This document shows positions 27,679-36,516 of a DNA stretch of 64,000 bases, in pieces (position 1 is the first letter of the stretch; each line of letters starts with the position of its first letter). The position numbers and the translations under genes were made by a program. Source of the stretch: Halorhodospira halophila. Lineage in GTDB: Bacteria > Pseudomonadota > Gammaproteobacteria > Nitrococcales > Halorhodospiraceae. The stretch spans positions 1 through 64,000 of the forward strand of contig NZ_NHSN01000002.1 in the NCBI RefSeq assembly GCF_016653405.1. The letters run 5' to 3'. A model generated the notes under the pieces. It had not been told where the DNA came from and did no database searches. It saw nothing but the letters and a program-made list of their open reading frames with translations.

Positions 27679-29355
27679 TTAATCGCTCTCGGCCTTGTAC
27701 TTCTCGCGCAGGAAGTTGCGGATCGAGATGGCCGTCAGGTTGAGCACAATGATGACCAGCACCAGGATCAGCGCCGTGGCGTAGACCAGCGGCCGCCCGG
27801 CCTCGACGTTGGGGCTCTGGAAGCCGACGTCGAAGATGTGAAAGCCCAGGTGCATGAAACTGCGCTCCAGGTGGATGTACGGGAAACTCCCATCCACCGG
27901 CAGCTGCGGGGCCAGCTTGACCACGCCGACAAGCATCAGCGGCGCTACCTCGCCGGCCGCACGGGCCACGGCCAGGATCAGCCCGGTGATCATCGCCGGC
28001 GTCGCCAACGGGATCACCACCCGCCAGAGCATCTCCGCCTTAGTCGCCCCCAGGGCCAACGCCCCTTGCCGGATCGACCCGGGGATGCGCGAGAGACCCT
28101 CCTCGGTGGAGACGATCACCACCGGCAGGGTCAGCAGCGCCAGGGTCAGCGAGGCCCAGAGCACGCCGCCCTTGCCGAAGGTTGGCGCCGGTAGGCGCTC
28201 CTCGAAGAAGAGCTGGTCCACTCCACCCCCGACGAAGTAGACGAAGAAGCCGAGGCCGAAGACGCCGAAGACGATGGACGGGACGCCGGCGAGGTTGTTC
28301 ACCGAGATGCGGATCATCCGCGTCAGCGGCCCCTGCCGGGCGTACTCACGCAGGTAGATCGCCGCGAGCACGCCGAAGGGTGTGACAAAGACGGCCATGA
28401 CGATGGTCATCAGCACCGTGCCGAAGATCGCCGGCAGGATGCCGCCCTCGGTGTTGGCCTCCCGCGGATAGCCGCTGACGAAGTCCCAGAAGTCGCCGAC
28501 GTAGAAGCGGGCCTTGTCCCAGACGCTCATGGCGTTCGGTCGCCATGGCTTGACCACGTCGCCCATGGCGATGACCACCTCTTTACCCGCGGCGGTCTCC
28601 ATCCCCACGGCGTAGCGTCCGACCTCCTCGAGCAGCTCGTTGCGCCGCTGCTCGAGCTCCGCGTACTCCCCCTCCCAGCGGTCCCGTTCGGCCTCCAGGG
28701 CCTCGAGCTGCTCGGTGCGCTCCTCCTCGCTCAGGGTTAGGTCGGCCTCGATTTGGCGCTCGGTCAGGCGGATCTCCTCGATCTCGGCGTTAACCGCGCC
28801 GATCTCCACGCGCTCGATGCGCTGGATCTCCTGGATCCGCGAGCGATTCTCCTCGTAGAGCTCCAGGAAACGGTCCCAGGTCGCGTCGCCCTCGTCGCTG
28901 ACCGTCTCGACCTTCTCCCCGTCGATGCGCACGTCGCGCAGGTAGCCGATGAAATCCCCCCACTGCCGGCGCTCGATGACCACCGCATCCTTGGGGTGAC
29001 TCCACTCCGACATGTTGACGTCGGCGTACCAAACAAAGTCCCGGCCATCGACGTCCCGGTTGCCGCGCTTGATCCGGTAGCGGGTGATCAGCGCATCGTC
29101 GTCGTCCACCTCGAAGCCGCGCTCGCGGGCCGCCGGCGCGGTCAGGGTCTCCGCGGCGTCGACCTCGCCGAGAACCTGCTCGGCGTCACGCCCGGGCTCT
29201 TGGTATTCGAAGGCCACGACATTGCTGGGCCAGAAGTGCTGCAGGCCGTTGTAGGCAATATGGCCGATGAGCCCCGCCACCATGACCAGTGATACGGCCA
29301 CGGCCCCGGCGTTGAGCCAAATCCAGGGTGTTCCCTTGTTGAACCAGTCGCGCAT
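27679..29355 (-). CDS. pstA: Phosphate ABC importer permease PstA, long form
   Basis: A 558-residue PstA, about twice the length of E. coli PstA. The first membrane segment is followed by a large periplasmic insert (residues about 45-270) containing a coiled coil rich in Glu/Arg/Leu (residues about 165-235), corresponding to the DUF3333-type N-terminal region. The standard permease domain follows (residues about 300-550; [31 protein letters not shown]). It forms the channel with PstC. The long form is known in several gammaproteobacteria; the insert's role is not established. Confidence 0.95.
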   Translation of the reverse strand: MRDWFNKGTPWIWLNAGAVAVSLVMVAGLIGHIAYNGLQHFWPSNVVAFEYQEPGRDAEQVLGEVDAAETLTAPAARERGFEVDDDDALITRYRIKRGNRDVDGRDFVWYADVNMSEWSHPKDAVVIERRQWGDFIGYLRDVRIDGEKVETVSDEGDATWDRFLELYEENRSRIQEIQRIERVEIGAVNAEIEEIRLTERQIEADLTLSEEERTEQLEALEAERDRWEGEYAELEQRRNELLEEVGRYAVGMETAAGKEVVIAMGDVVKPWRPNAMSVWDKARFYVGDFWDFVSGYPREANTEGGILPAIFGTVLMTIVMAVFVTPFGVLAAIYLREYARQGPLTRMIRISVNNLAGVPSIVFGVFGLGFFVYFVGGGVDQLFFEERLPAPTFGKGGVLWASLTLALLTLPVVIVSTEEGLSRIPGSIRQGALALGATKAEMLWRVVIPLATPAMITGLILAVARAAGEVAPLMLVGVVKLAPQLPVDGSFPYIHLERSFMHLGFHIFDVGFQSPNVEAGRPLVYATALILVLVIIVLNLTAISIRNFLREKYKAESD

Positions 29356-29374
29356 CGTTGCGGCATCCTCCGTA

Positions 29375-31708
29375 TCAGAGCGCGCTGTACTTCTTGCGCA
29401 GGCGGTGGCGCACGATCTCCGCCACGGTGTTGACCGCGAAGGTCAGGACGAAGAGCACTAAGGCGGCAAGGAATAGGATCCGGTAGTGGCTGCTCCCCTG
29501 CGCGGTCTCCTTCATCTCCACAGCGATGTTGGCCGAGAGCGTGCGCATGCCCTCGAAGAGGTTGAAATTGGTGACTGGCGAGTTGCCGGTGGCCATGACC
29601 ACGATCATGGTCTCGCCGACGGCCCGGCCGAAGCCGATCATCACCGCCGAAAAGATGCCGGGGCTGGCCGTCAGCAGGACCACGGTGGCCACTGCCTGCC
29701 AGGGCGTCGCGCCGAGCGCCAAGGCCCCCTGCGAGAGGTGGCGCGGCACGTTGAACACCGCATCCTCGGAGATGGAGAAGATCGTCGGGATCACCGCGAA
29801 GCCCATGGCGATCCCCACAACCAAGGCGTTGCGCTGGTCGTAGTCGATCCCCTGATTGGTGAGCCACTGGCGCATATCACCGCCGAAGAAAGCGAGCTCC
29901 ATGTAGGGACTGGCGGTGACGCCGAGCCACCCGACCCCGATCACCACCGGGATCAGCAGTGCGGCCTCCCAGCCCGGCGGCACCCGGCTGCGGATGCCCT
30001 CGGGGAAGACCCGGGTCCACAGCCAAGCGGCCATCACCATGGCGATAGGCAGGGCGATCAGGATGGAGAAGACTGCCGGGAGATTCCGCTCGAAAAACGG
30101 CGCAGCCCAGAGCCCCGCGAGGAAGCCGAGGATGACCGTTGGCAGCGCCTCCATGATCTCGATGGCGGGCTTGGTCATCTGCCGCATGCGTGCGGACATG
30201 AAGTAGGCCGAGTAGATCGCCCCGAGGATCGCGATGGGTGTCGCAAAGAGCATGGCGTAGAACGCCGCCTTCAACGTGCCGATGGTCAGCGGTACCAGCG
30301 AGAACTTGGGCTCGAACTCGTCGGTAGCGGAAGATGACTGCCAGACGTAGGCGGGCGCATCGCGGCCCTCGTACCAGACCCTCTGCCACAGGGCCTTGAA
30401 CGAAACCTCCGGGTGCGGGTTGTCGACGTCCAGGTAGTTGAACCGCTCGTTGGCACCGACGGCCATCAGCGCGTTCTGTCGCGGCGCCATCGACAGCGCG
30501 GCCACTGAGGGGCCGCCCTCCAGCGCCAGCTGCGTCAACGTGCGCGACGAGGTGGCATAGTGCAGCTGCAGCGTGCCGTCGGCGGCGCCGGTAGCGAAGC
30601 CTTTACGGGCGTGCTCCGGTGCGATGCCGGTCACCGCCGCCGGGTGGCCATCGAAGGTACGGATGCGCGTAAGCTGCCGATCCCCCGCCTCGTCCCGGGT
30701 CACCATGTATTGTGACACCGATCCGTCGGAGCCACCGGCGATCATCGACGCGGCCCCGAGCAGGAACTGAAGCTGCGTGACCTCGGCATCGTCCCCCTCG
30801 ATTGCGCGCACTGTGCCGACCAGACGCGGGCGGTTCAGGTTTGAGACATCGAAGTAGTGCAACCGCCCCTTGGCATCGCCAACGAAGAGGTTACGCATGG
30901 TGGTGTCGAGGAGGATCCGTGTGACCTCGATTCCCGACTCCGGCCAAGGCAGGTCGTAGACCTCGCGCTCAACGGTCGCCTCACCGGTGATGAAGTCCGT
31001 CTCCTCCTCGAAGAGCACCAGGCGCAGGGCCTCCTGCTCGTTGCTGGCACCCACCACGGCGGAGCCACGGCTCCCCCGCTGGACCCCGATGGCGTCGAGC
31101 GGATGGCCATCCTCGCCCCAGATCGCCAGGGGTTCGCCCTCGCCCTCCGGATAGGTGATCGACGGGGTGACCTGGCGCTCGCCGTCCGGGTAGCTGACGT
31201 CGTAGTCGTGACGGGCGAAGATCGCCGTGCCGTCATCGAGGCCGTAGCCCACCAGCCGATGGCGGGCTTCGGCCGTGTCGAAACTGCGGATCTGTGCCCC
31301 GGACGGCTTGTTCAGCTGCCCCTGCTCGATCAGCTCGCCGCTGCGGGGGTCGAAAAAGGCGTAACCGGCCCGGTCGGTGAAGCGCACCCCGACCTCGCGG
31401 TAGCGCTCCATGGCGACGTGGACCGTCTCGCCAAGTTCCGGTCCGCCGGGGGCGGCGTAGCTGGCGGCGGGCCGGATCTCCGGCTCGCCAAAGATGGGCA
31501 TGGTTTCGGAGAAGAGGTAGACGAACATCAGCGCCAGCGCGCCGATGACCCCCACGCCGAAGGTGGCCACGCTGCCACGACTGATCCAGTCCTTGGCCCC
31601 GCGCCAGCGGCGCAGGCGGCGCCGACGGGCCGCGTCCGGCAGGCCCCGGGACGGACCCTTGCCACTGCCTCGGCCCGGTTCGGTGAGCCCTGTCGTCTGA
31701 TCGCTCAT
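29375..31708 (-). CDS. pstC: Phosphate ABC importer permease PstC, long form
   Basis: A 777-residue PstC. After one membrane segment (residues about 45-70) comes a periplasmic insert of about 380 residues with repeats resembling a beta-propeller (for example GYGLDDGTAIFARHDY, VGDAKGRLHYFDVSN, ATGAADGTLQLHYA), then the usual permease domain (about 490-770). It pairs with the long PstA. The start MSDQTTG at 31708 was preferred to 31723. It has its own PhoB-type promoter and leads pstC-pstA-pstB-phoU, separate from pstS. Confidence 0.95.
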   Translation of the reverse strand: MSDQTTGLTEPGRGSGKGPSRGLPDAARRRRLRRWRGAKDWISRGSVATFGVGVIGALALMFVYLFSETMPIFGEPEIRPAASYAAPGGPELGETVHVAMERYREVGVRFTDRAGYAFFDPRSGELIEQGQLNKPSGAQIRSFDTAEARHRLVGYGLDDGTAIFARHDYDVSYPDGERQVTPSITYPEGEGEPLAIWGEDGHPLDAIGVQRGSRGSAVVGASNEQEALRLVLFEEETDFITGEATVEREVYDLPWPESGIEVTRILLDTTMRNLFVGDAKGRLHYFDVSNLNRPRLVGTVRAIEGDDAEVTQLQFLLGAASMIAGGSDGSVSQYMVTRDEAGDRQLTRIRTFDGHPAAVTGIAPEHARKGFATGAADGTLQLHYATSSRTLTQLALEGGPSVAALSMAPRQNALMAVGANERFNYLDVDNPHPEVSFKALWQRVWYEGRDAPAYVWQSSSATDEFEPKFSLVPLTIGTLKAAFYAMLFATPIAILGAIYSAYFMSARMRQMTKPAIEIMEALPTVILGFLAGLWAAPFFERNLPAVFSILIALPIAMVMAAWLWTRVFPEGIRSRVPPGWEAALLIPVVIGVGWLGVTASPYMELAFFGGDMRQWLTNQGIDYDQRNALVVGIAMGFAVIPTIFSISEDAVFNVPRHLSQGALALGATPWQAVATVVLLTASPGIFSAVMIGFGRAVGETMIVVMATGNSPVTNFNLFEGMRTLSANIAVEMKETAQGSSHYRILFLAALVLFVLTFAVNTVAEIVRHRLRKKYSAL

Positions 31709-31747
31709 GATCTTTGATCGCACCCTGCGAGAAATGAACGCTGACGC

Positions 31748-31792
31748 AGCCTAAGGGGGGCGGATGACGGTTTCGTGACGAAACGATGAACA
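31748..31792 (-). promoter_or_regulatory. PhoB-type promoter for pstC-pstA-pstB-phoU
   Basis: On the minus strand TGTTCAT (31792-31786), TCGTCAC (31781-31775) and CCGTCAT (31770-31764) are at 11-base pitch, and TAGGCT (31753-31748) begins exactly 10 bases after the last. The predicted leader before pstC is about 33 bases. Confidence 0.85.
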
Positions 31793-31815
31793 CCCGCTGA
31801 ACCCCCTAAACAGAA

Positions 31816-31838
31816 CGGGCCGGCGTAGGGCCGGCCCG
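31816..31838. terminator. Perfect 9-base hairpin after pstS
   Basis: CGGGCCGGC (31816-31824) and GCCGGCCCG (31830-31838) pair exactly around five bases. Together with the next hairpin it separates pstS from the pstC promoter. No T-run. Confidence 0.6.
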
Positions 31839-31857
31839 CGTAGCGCTCAACGATGGT

Positions 31858-31879
31858 GCCGGGGCGTATGGGCCCCGGC
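31858..31879. terminator. Perfect 8-base hairpin after pstS
   Basis: GCCGGGGC (31858-31865) and GCCCCGGC (31872-31879) pair exactly around a six-base loop, 15 bases past the pstS stop. It may terminate or protect the abundant pstS message. Confidence 0.6.
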
Positions 31880-31893
31880 CAGTGGGTTGCCCC

Positions 31894-32859
31894 TTACAGA
31901 CCGAGACGCTCGCGCTCGCGCTCGGCGGCCTGTGCGGGCATGGGGATGAAGCCGTCGCGGCGGACCACGTCCTGGCCTTCCTCGGAGAGGACCAGCTTCA
32001 GGAACTCCCGCTCGATGGGCGGCAGTTCGCCGTTGGGGTCCTTGTTCACGTAGACGTAGAGGAACCGCGACAGCGGGTAGTCGCCGCTGACCGCATTCTC
32101 GGCGTTGGGCTCGTAGAGGTTGTCCTCGTCGTCGCCCAGGGCGATCGCCTTCACACCGGAGGTCTGGTAGCCGATCCCGGAGTAGCCGATGCCGTTGAGC
32201 GACTCGGACACACCCTGGACCACCGAGGCGGAGCCCGGCTGCTCGTTGATGGCGTCCTTAAAGTCGCCGTCGCACAGGGCGTGCTCGCGGAAGAAGCCGT
32301 AGGTGCCGGAGACGGCGTTGCGGCTATAGAGCGTGATGTCCCGATTCTGCCAGGGGCCGTCCAGCCCCACGTCGCCCCAGCGCGTGACATCGCTGCCACC
32401 ACAGCGCTGCGTGGCCGAGAACATCCCGTCCACCTGCTCCATGGTCAGCCCGTCGATCGGATTGTCGCGGTTGACGAAGACCGCGATGGTGTCGATGGCC
32501 ACCCGCACCTTGGTGGGCTCGTAACCGTGGGCATCCTCAAAGCTCTCGATCTCCGAGGAACGCATATCCCGGCTCATCGGGCCGAAGTTCGCAGTCCCCT
32601 CGGTCAGCGCCACCGGCGCCGTCCCCGAGCCGGCCCCCTCGATCTCCACCGAGACGTTGGGGTAAAAATCCTGGAACTCCTCCGCCCATAGCGTCATCAG
32701 GTTGTTGAGGGTATCCGAGCCCTGACTGCCCAGGTTGCCGGAAATGCCCGAAACCCGCTCGTAATTCGGCAGGTCGTCATCCACCTCGGCAGCACCCAGC
32801 GGCCCGCCGGCCACCAGGGCCATGCTGGCCATGCCCAGGAAACAACCTCTCTTCCACAT
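31894..32859 (-). CDS. pstS: Phosphate-binding periplasmic protein
   Basis: A 321-residue exported protein. The signal peptide ([19 protein letters not shown]...) is followed by the PstS core: [38 protein letters not shown] and [11 protein letters not shown], all phosphate-site segments. It delivers phosphate to PstCAB. The ATG at 32859 was chosen because the longer reading frame runs back into phoR. It has its own PhoB-type promoter, located in the end of phoR, as expected for the most abundant Pst component. Confidence 0.96.
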   Translation of the reverse strand: MWKRGCFLGMASMALVAGGPLGAAEVDDDLPNYERVSGISGNLGSQGSDTLNNLMTLWAEEFQDFYPNVSVEIEGAGSGTAPVALTEGTANFGPMSRDMRSSEIESFEDAHGYEPTKVRVAIDTIAVFVNRDNPIDGLTMEQVDGMFSATQRCGGSDVTRWGDVGLDGPWQNRDITLYSRNAVSGTYGFFREHALCDGDFKDAINEQPGSASVVQGVSESLNGIGYSGIGYQTSGVKAIALGDDEDNLYEPNAENAVSGDYPLSRFLYVYVNKDPNGELPPIEREFLKLVLSEEGQDVVRRDGFIPMPAQAAERERERLGL

Positions 32860-32910
32860 GATCTCTGCTCCACTCAGCTTGTTCGGGAAGCCTGACTCCA
32901 GGCACGAAAG

Positions 32911-32966
32911 AGTCTGCGCCGCTTCCCTTACCGGCTCGTGAAGGCAGGGTGACGATTCGATGAAAC
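32911..32966 (-). promoter_or_regulatory. PhoB-type promoter for pstS, overlapping the phoR 3' end
   Basis: On the minus strand GTTTCAT (32966-32960), TCGTCAC (32955-32949), CCTTCAC (32944-32938) and CGGTAAG (32933-32927) run at 11-base pitch. CAGACT (32916-32911) begins exactly 10 bases after the last. The first three half-sites and part of the fourth lie inside the phoR reading frame. The leader before pstS is about 45 bases. Confidence 0.82.
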
Positions 32967-34268
32967 GCCGTCGCGCTCCAAAGTCCGCGCCGGGAAGACC
33001 AACGTGAAGGTGGATCCCTGGTCGGGCTCGCTGCGCACGTTCAGCCAACCACCGTGGCGATGCATCACGTGCTTAACGATGGCCAGCCCCAGCCCGGTAC
33101 CCCCGGTGGCGTTGGAGCGGGCCTTGTCCACCCGATAGAAACGCTCGGTGATCCGCGGCAGGTGCTCGCGCGGGATGCCGATGCCGCTGTCCGCGACCTC
33201 GCACCGGGCCGTGTGCGCATCGGCCTGCCAGCGCACGCGGATGGCACCACCGCCCGGTGTGTAGCGCACGGCGTTAGAGACCAGGTTCGCAACCGCGCTG
33301 CGCAACTCTCCGTACGATCCGCGCACGAACAGGCCCGGCTCCGCCTCAAGCTCTATCCGATGATTCTGGTCTCCAGAGAGCGTCCGCGCCTCGGCACAGA
33401 CCTCCTCGAGCAGGGCCTGCATATCCACCGGATCCTCTTCCTCAGCCAGCGACCCGGTCTCCAGTCGGGACAGGGTTAGCAGATCCTGGACCAGTCGCTG
33501 CATCCGCGCGGATTGCTCCTGCAGCAGCCGAATCGATCCCGCCCAACCCGGTTGCTCCGGGGCCAGCTCCTCACCCATCTCCTCGGCAACGCCGTAGATC
33601 ACGGTCAAGGGGGTCTTGAGCTCGTGGGACACATTGGCCACGAAGTCCCGCCGGATCGTCTCAAGCCGCTGCGTGCGGCTGATATCGCGGGCGATGAGCA
33701 ACCGCTGATTGCGGCCGTAGGGGACCAGACGAAGCTCCAGTGTGATCCGCGGGTCGACCGGCGACGGCATGGTCAGCGGCGCGCTGTGTTTGGTGGCGGT
33801 ATCCAGGAAGGCCCTGAACTCCGGTTGCCGGAGCAGGTTGCTGATACGCTGCCCCTCGTCGCCCGGCCAGGTCAGGCCGAGGAGCTCGCGTGCCGCATTG
33901 TTCCACCAGAGCAGACGATCATCGGCGTAGAGCACCATGGTGGCATCGGGCATCGCCTTGGCGGATTCCCGGTACTCGCGGATGACCCGGCGCAGCCGGT
34001 GCCTGCGCTCCCGCTGTCGGCGCTGGCGGCGATGCAGGGCATGGAACACCTCGCCCCAGACCCCGCGGGAGATGGGCGGATCCAGCTTGCGGCCGACCCG
34101 CAGCCAGCGCTCCAGCCGCCAGAGTTGATACTGGTTCCACAGGTAACCCAGCGCCAGCAGGATCGCCGCGGCCTCCACCCACCAGCCGGTGGCCAGCCCG
34201 GCAATCAACCAGACCGCCAGCGCGGCGAGGAGCGTCAGCAGAAACCCCGGCCAGGGATTGCGTGTCAT
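32928..34268 (-). CDS. phoR: Phosphate-sensing histidine kinase
   Basis: A 446-residue PhoR. Two N-terminal membrane segments (residues about 5-45) lead to a basic linker, a PAS domain (about 105-200), HisKA with the phospho-acceptor in [12 protein letters not shown], and HATPase_c with [20 protein letters not shown] and [12 protein letters not shown] boxes. It phosphorylates PhoB in phosphate starvation under PstSCAB-PhoU control. It lies 24 bases after phoB, so the pair is one operon; pstS follows with an extra promoter. Confidence 0.96.
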   Translation of the reverse strand: MTRNPWPGFLLTLLAALAVWLIAGLATGWWVEAAAILLALGYLWNQYQLWRLERWLRVGRKLDPPISRGVWGEVFHALHRRQRRQRERRHRLRRVIREYRESAKAMPDATMVLYADDRLLWWNNAARELLGLTWPGDEGQRISNLLRQPEFRAFLDTATKHSAPLTMPSPVDPRITLELRLVPYGRNQRLLIARDISRTQRLETIRRDFVANVSHELKTPLTVIYGVAEEMGEELAPEQPGWAGSIRLLQEQSARMQRLVQDLLTLSRLETGSLAEEEDPVDMQALLEEVCAEARTLSGDQNHRIELEAEPGLFVRGSYGELRSAVANLVSNAVRYTPGGGAIRVRWQADAHTARCEVADSGIGIPREHLPRITERFYRVDKARSNATGGTGLGLAIVKHVMHRHGGWLNVRSEPDQGSTFTLVFPARTLERDGVSSNRHPAFTSR

Positions 34269-34292
34269 GGAATCCGCTCTCTCAGCCGCGGA

Positions 34293-34982
34293 TCAGGTCT
34301 GTTCCGAGAACCGATAGCCGGCCCCACGGACCGTCTGGACCAGGGCGTCGTGGCCCGTCGCGGCCAGGATCTTGCGCAGTCGGCGGATGTGCACATCCAC
34401 GGTGCGCTCTTCGACATAGACATTGGTGCCCCAGACCTGATCGAGCAGCTGCGTGCGGGTAAAGACGCGATCGGGATGCGCCATGAAGAATCGCAGCAGC
34501 CGGTACTCGGTGGGACCGAGTTCCAGCGACTGGCCGTGTCCGGTGACCCGGTGGCTGACCGGATCCAGGCGCAGGCCGGCCGCCTCCAGGGGGGCATCGG
34601 TTGTCGCCGGGGCCGTGCGCCGGAGGACGGCCTTGACCCGGGCAGCCAGCTCGCGCGGCGAGAACGGCTTGGTCACGTAATCATCCACCCCGGAATCGAA
34701 GCCCCGCACCTTGTCCTCCTCCTCACCCCGGGCGGTGAGCAGGATGATGGGGATCCCGCGGGTCTGCTCATCCTCCTTGAGTCCCCGCGCCCACTCGACA
34801 CCGCTGACCTGCGGCAGCATCCAGTCGAGCAGAATCAGATCCGGCGGCCGCTCGCGCAGCTGCTCCGAGGCCTGCATGGCATCAACCACCGGTATGACGT
34901 CGAACCCCTGCCGCTCGAGGGAGGTGATCAGCATCTCACGCACCGCCGAGTCGTCCTCAACCACGAGTATCCTTGCTGCCAT
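34293..34982 (-). CDS. phoB: Phosphate regulon response regulator
   Basis: A 229-residue OmpR/PhoB-type regulator. The receiver domain has the acidic pair D10-D11, phospho-acceptor D53 (ILLDWMLP) and a conserved Lys (TKPFSPREL); the winged helix has [15 protein letters not shown] and [14 protein letters not shown]. It should bind the 11-base-pitch arrays in this window. Two such half-sites and a TTTAAT -10 stand upstream of it, so it probably activates its own synthesis. Confidence 0.97.
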   Translation of the reverse strand: MAARILVVEDDSAVREMLITSLERQGFDVIPVVDAMQASEQLRERPPDLILLDWMLPQVSGVEWARGLKEDEQTRGIPIILLTARGEEEDKVRGFDSGVDDYVTKPFSPRELAARVKAVLRRTAPATTDAPLEAAGLRLDPVSHRVTGHGQSLELGPTEYRLLRFFMAHPDRVFTRTQLLDQVWGTNVYVEERTVDVHIRRLRKILAATGHDALVQTVRGAGYRFSEQT

Positions 34983-35026
34983 CAGGCTGTATCCCCTTTT
35001 TCGGCATGGCCGTTCATGCCCGCGTC

Positions 35027-35060
35027 ATTAAAAGGCAAGCACATTGCAGGATTGTGACAA
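35027..35060 (-). promoter_or_regulatory. PhoB-type promoter for phoB-phoR
   Basis: On the minus strand TTGTCAC (35060-35054) and CTGCAAT (35049-35043) are 11 bases apart, and TTTAAT (35032-35027) follows after exactly 10 bases. The leader before phoB is about 38 bases. Only two half-sites are clear, the minimum for one pho box. Confidence 0.75.
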
Positions 35061-35065
35061 CGCAA

Positions 35066-35121
35066 GCTTCACACAAACCCCACACCACCGTCATCGCGAC
35101 GTAAGAAACACCGCCTAGCGT
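35066..35121 (+). promoter_or_regulatory. PhoB-type promoter for the porin
   Basis: GCTTCAC (35066-35072), ACCCCAC (35077-35083), CCGTCAT (35088-35094) and ACGTAAG (35099-35105) repeat at 11-base pitch; TAGCGT (35116-35121) begins exactly 10 bases later. The array begins six bases beyond the phoB array, pointing the other way. Confidence 0.78.
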
Positions 35122-35179
35122 GTCCTCCGAGTCGGGGCCGTGCTCCCCGGCGACGCTCCAAACCCGAGGAGGACCCTTG

Positions 35180-36361
35180 ATGACAACGAGACGAATCGCG
35201 CCGTACCTCTCGACCACCGCCCTGCTGGGCGCGGGCCTGGCCGTGGCCTTCCCCTACGAGGCTCTGGCCAACCCCGAGTTCGACATCCGCGGCCGGCTGC
35301 AGATGGACTACCACATGATCGACGAGGACGAGACCGACTTCGTCGACGGCTTCAACAACCGTCGCGCCCGCCTGGGCATGGACGGCAGCATTGACGAGCA
35401 CTGGGACGGCCGGGTGGAGATCAACGTGGCCGAGGGTGGCGTCAGCGCCGCTGACTTCCGCCTGCGCCGCAGCCTCGGCCCGGGGCGGCTGTGGCTGGGT
35501 CAATACAAGGTGCCGCAGGGTCTGAACCAGCTGACCAGCTCCAACAACTACACCTTCATGGAGCGCTCCTCGGTCAGCAACATCATCCCCGACTCGCGGC
35601 GCATCGGTATCGCCTATGAGCAGACCGGCGACGAGCTCGGCTTCAAGACCATGTTCTTCGGCCGATCGCTGGGGGACGGCGGTGAGTACGACGGCGATCA
35701 GCCCAAGGGCTACGCGGTGCGCGGCGTCTACGCCCCGTTCCTGACCGCCTCCCGCCACAACGAGGCGCCGCGGCTGCACCTGGGCGCCTCGCTGGTCTAC
35801 GAGGACCAGGACGAGCCGCACGAGCTTGGCTTCAGCGATCGCCCCGAACTGCGCGATGGCGACGGCGGCGGTACCCGCCTGCTTGAGGTTGACGGCGTCT
35901 CCGACGTGACCGACACCACCAAGCTCGGCCTGGAGGCGGCCTACATCGCCGGCCCCCTCTCCGCCGAGGCGGAGTACCTCACCGTCTCGATGAACCGCGA
36001 CAACAGCGACGAGCCCACCTTCAGCGGCTGGCACGTCCAGGGCAGCTACGTGCTCACCGGCGAGAGCCGCACCTACTCCACCGGCGGCTTCGGCGGCGTC
36101 ACCCCCAGCGGCTCCGGCGGGGCGTGGGAGCTGGCGGCCCGCTACAGCCACATGGACCTGAACGACTCCGGGTTCGAAGGCGGTGAGCAGAACAACGTCA
36201 CCCTGGGTATCAACTACTACGCCAGCAGCAACCTGCGCTTTATGGGCAACGTCGTCTTCGCCGACGTCAAGGACCGCAGGGAAGACGGCCTCCCGGGACG
36301 CGATGTCCTCCCGGACGAGAGTCCGACCCTGGTCGGCTTCCGCGCCCAGTACAACTGGTAG
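35180..36361 (+). CDS. Phosphate-starvation porin (OprO/OprP-like)
   Basis: A 393-residue outer-membrane protein. A signal peptide (residues 1-about 30, ending YEALA) precedes a beta-barrel of the phosphate-selective porin O/P family (FDIRGRLQMDYH; FNNRRARLGMDGSIDEHWDGRVEINV; RLWLGQYKVPQGLNQLTSSNN). The C-terminus ends in an aromatic residue (AQYNW), the usual barrel-assembly signal. It should let phosphate or polyphosphate cross the outer membrane. Acidic loops are abundant, as in halophiles. GGAGGA ribosome site. Selectivity is inferred from the family and its PhoB-type promoter. Confidence 0.92.
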   Translation: MTTRRIAPYLSTTALLGAGLAVAFPYEALANPEFDIRGRLQMDYHMIDEDETDFVDGFNNRRARLGMDGSIDEHWDGRVEINVAEGGVSAADFRLRRSLGPGRLWLGQYKVPQGLNQLTSSNNYTFMERSSVSNIIPDSRRIGIAYEQTGDELGFKTMFFGRSLGDGGEYDGDQPKGYAVRGVYAPFLTASRHNEAPRLHLGASLVYEDQDEPHELGFSDRPELRDGDGGGTRLLEVDGVSDVTDTTKLGLEAAYIAGPLSAEAEYLTVSMNRDNSDEPTFSGWHVQGSYVLTGESRTYSTGGFGGVTPSGSGGAWELAARYSHMDLNDSGFEGGEQNNVTLGINYYASSNLRFMGNVVFADVKDRREDGLPGRDVLPDESPTLVGFRAQYNW

Positions 36362-36372
36362 GTGCCACTGCG

Positions 36373-36439
36373 ACGGGAGGTTCCGGAGACCCTGACCGGG
36401 CCTCCCGTACATGCCATGGATCCCGGCAGCGCCGGGATC
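36373..36439. terminator. Two hairpins after the porin gene
   Basis: ACGGGAGG (36373-36380) pairs with CCTCCCGT (36401-36408); then GATCCCGGC (36419-36427) pairs exactly with GCCGGGATC (36431-36439) around three bases. They lie between the porin and the EAL-GGDEF gene and probably reduce read-through. Confidence 0.55.
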
Positions 36440-36516
36440 GGGTGCTCCCTCTGGCCACGGCCAGCTTCGGGCGGCGGTCCAGTCGGGCCGCCGCCGCTTT
36501 CTCGGTAGCCAACACC

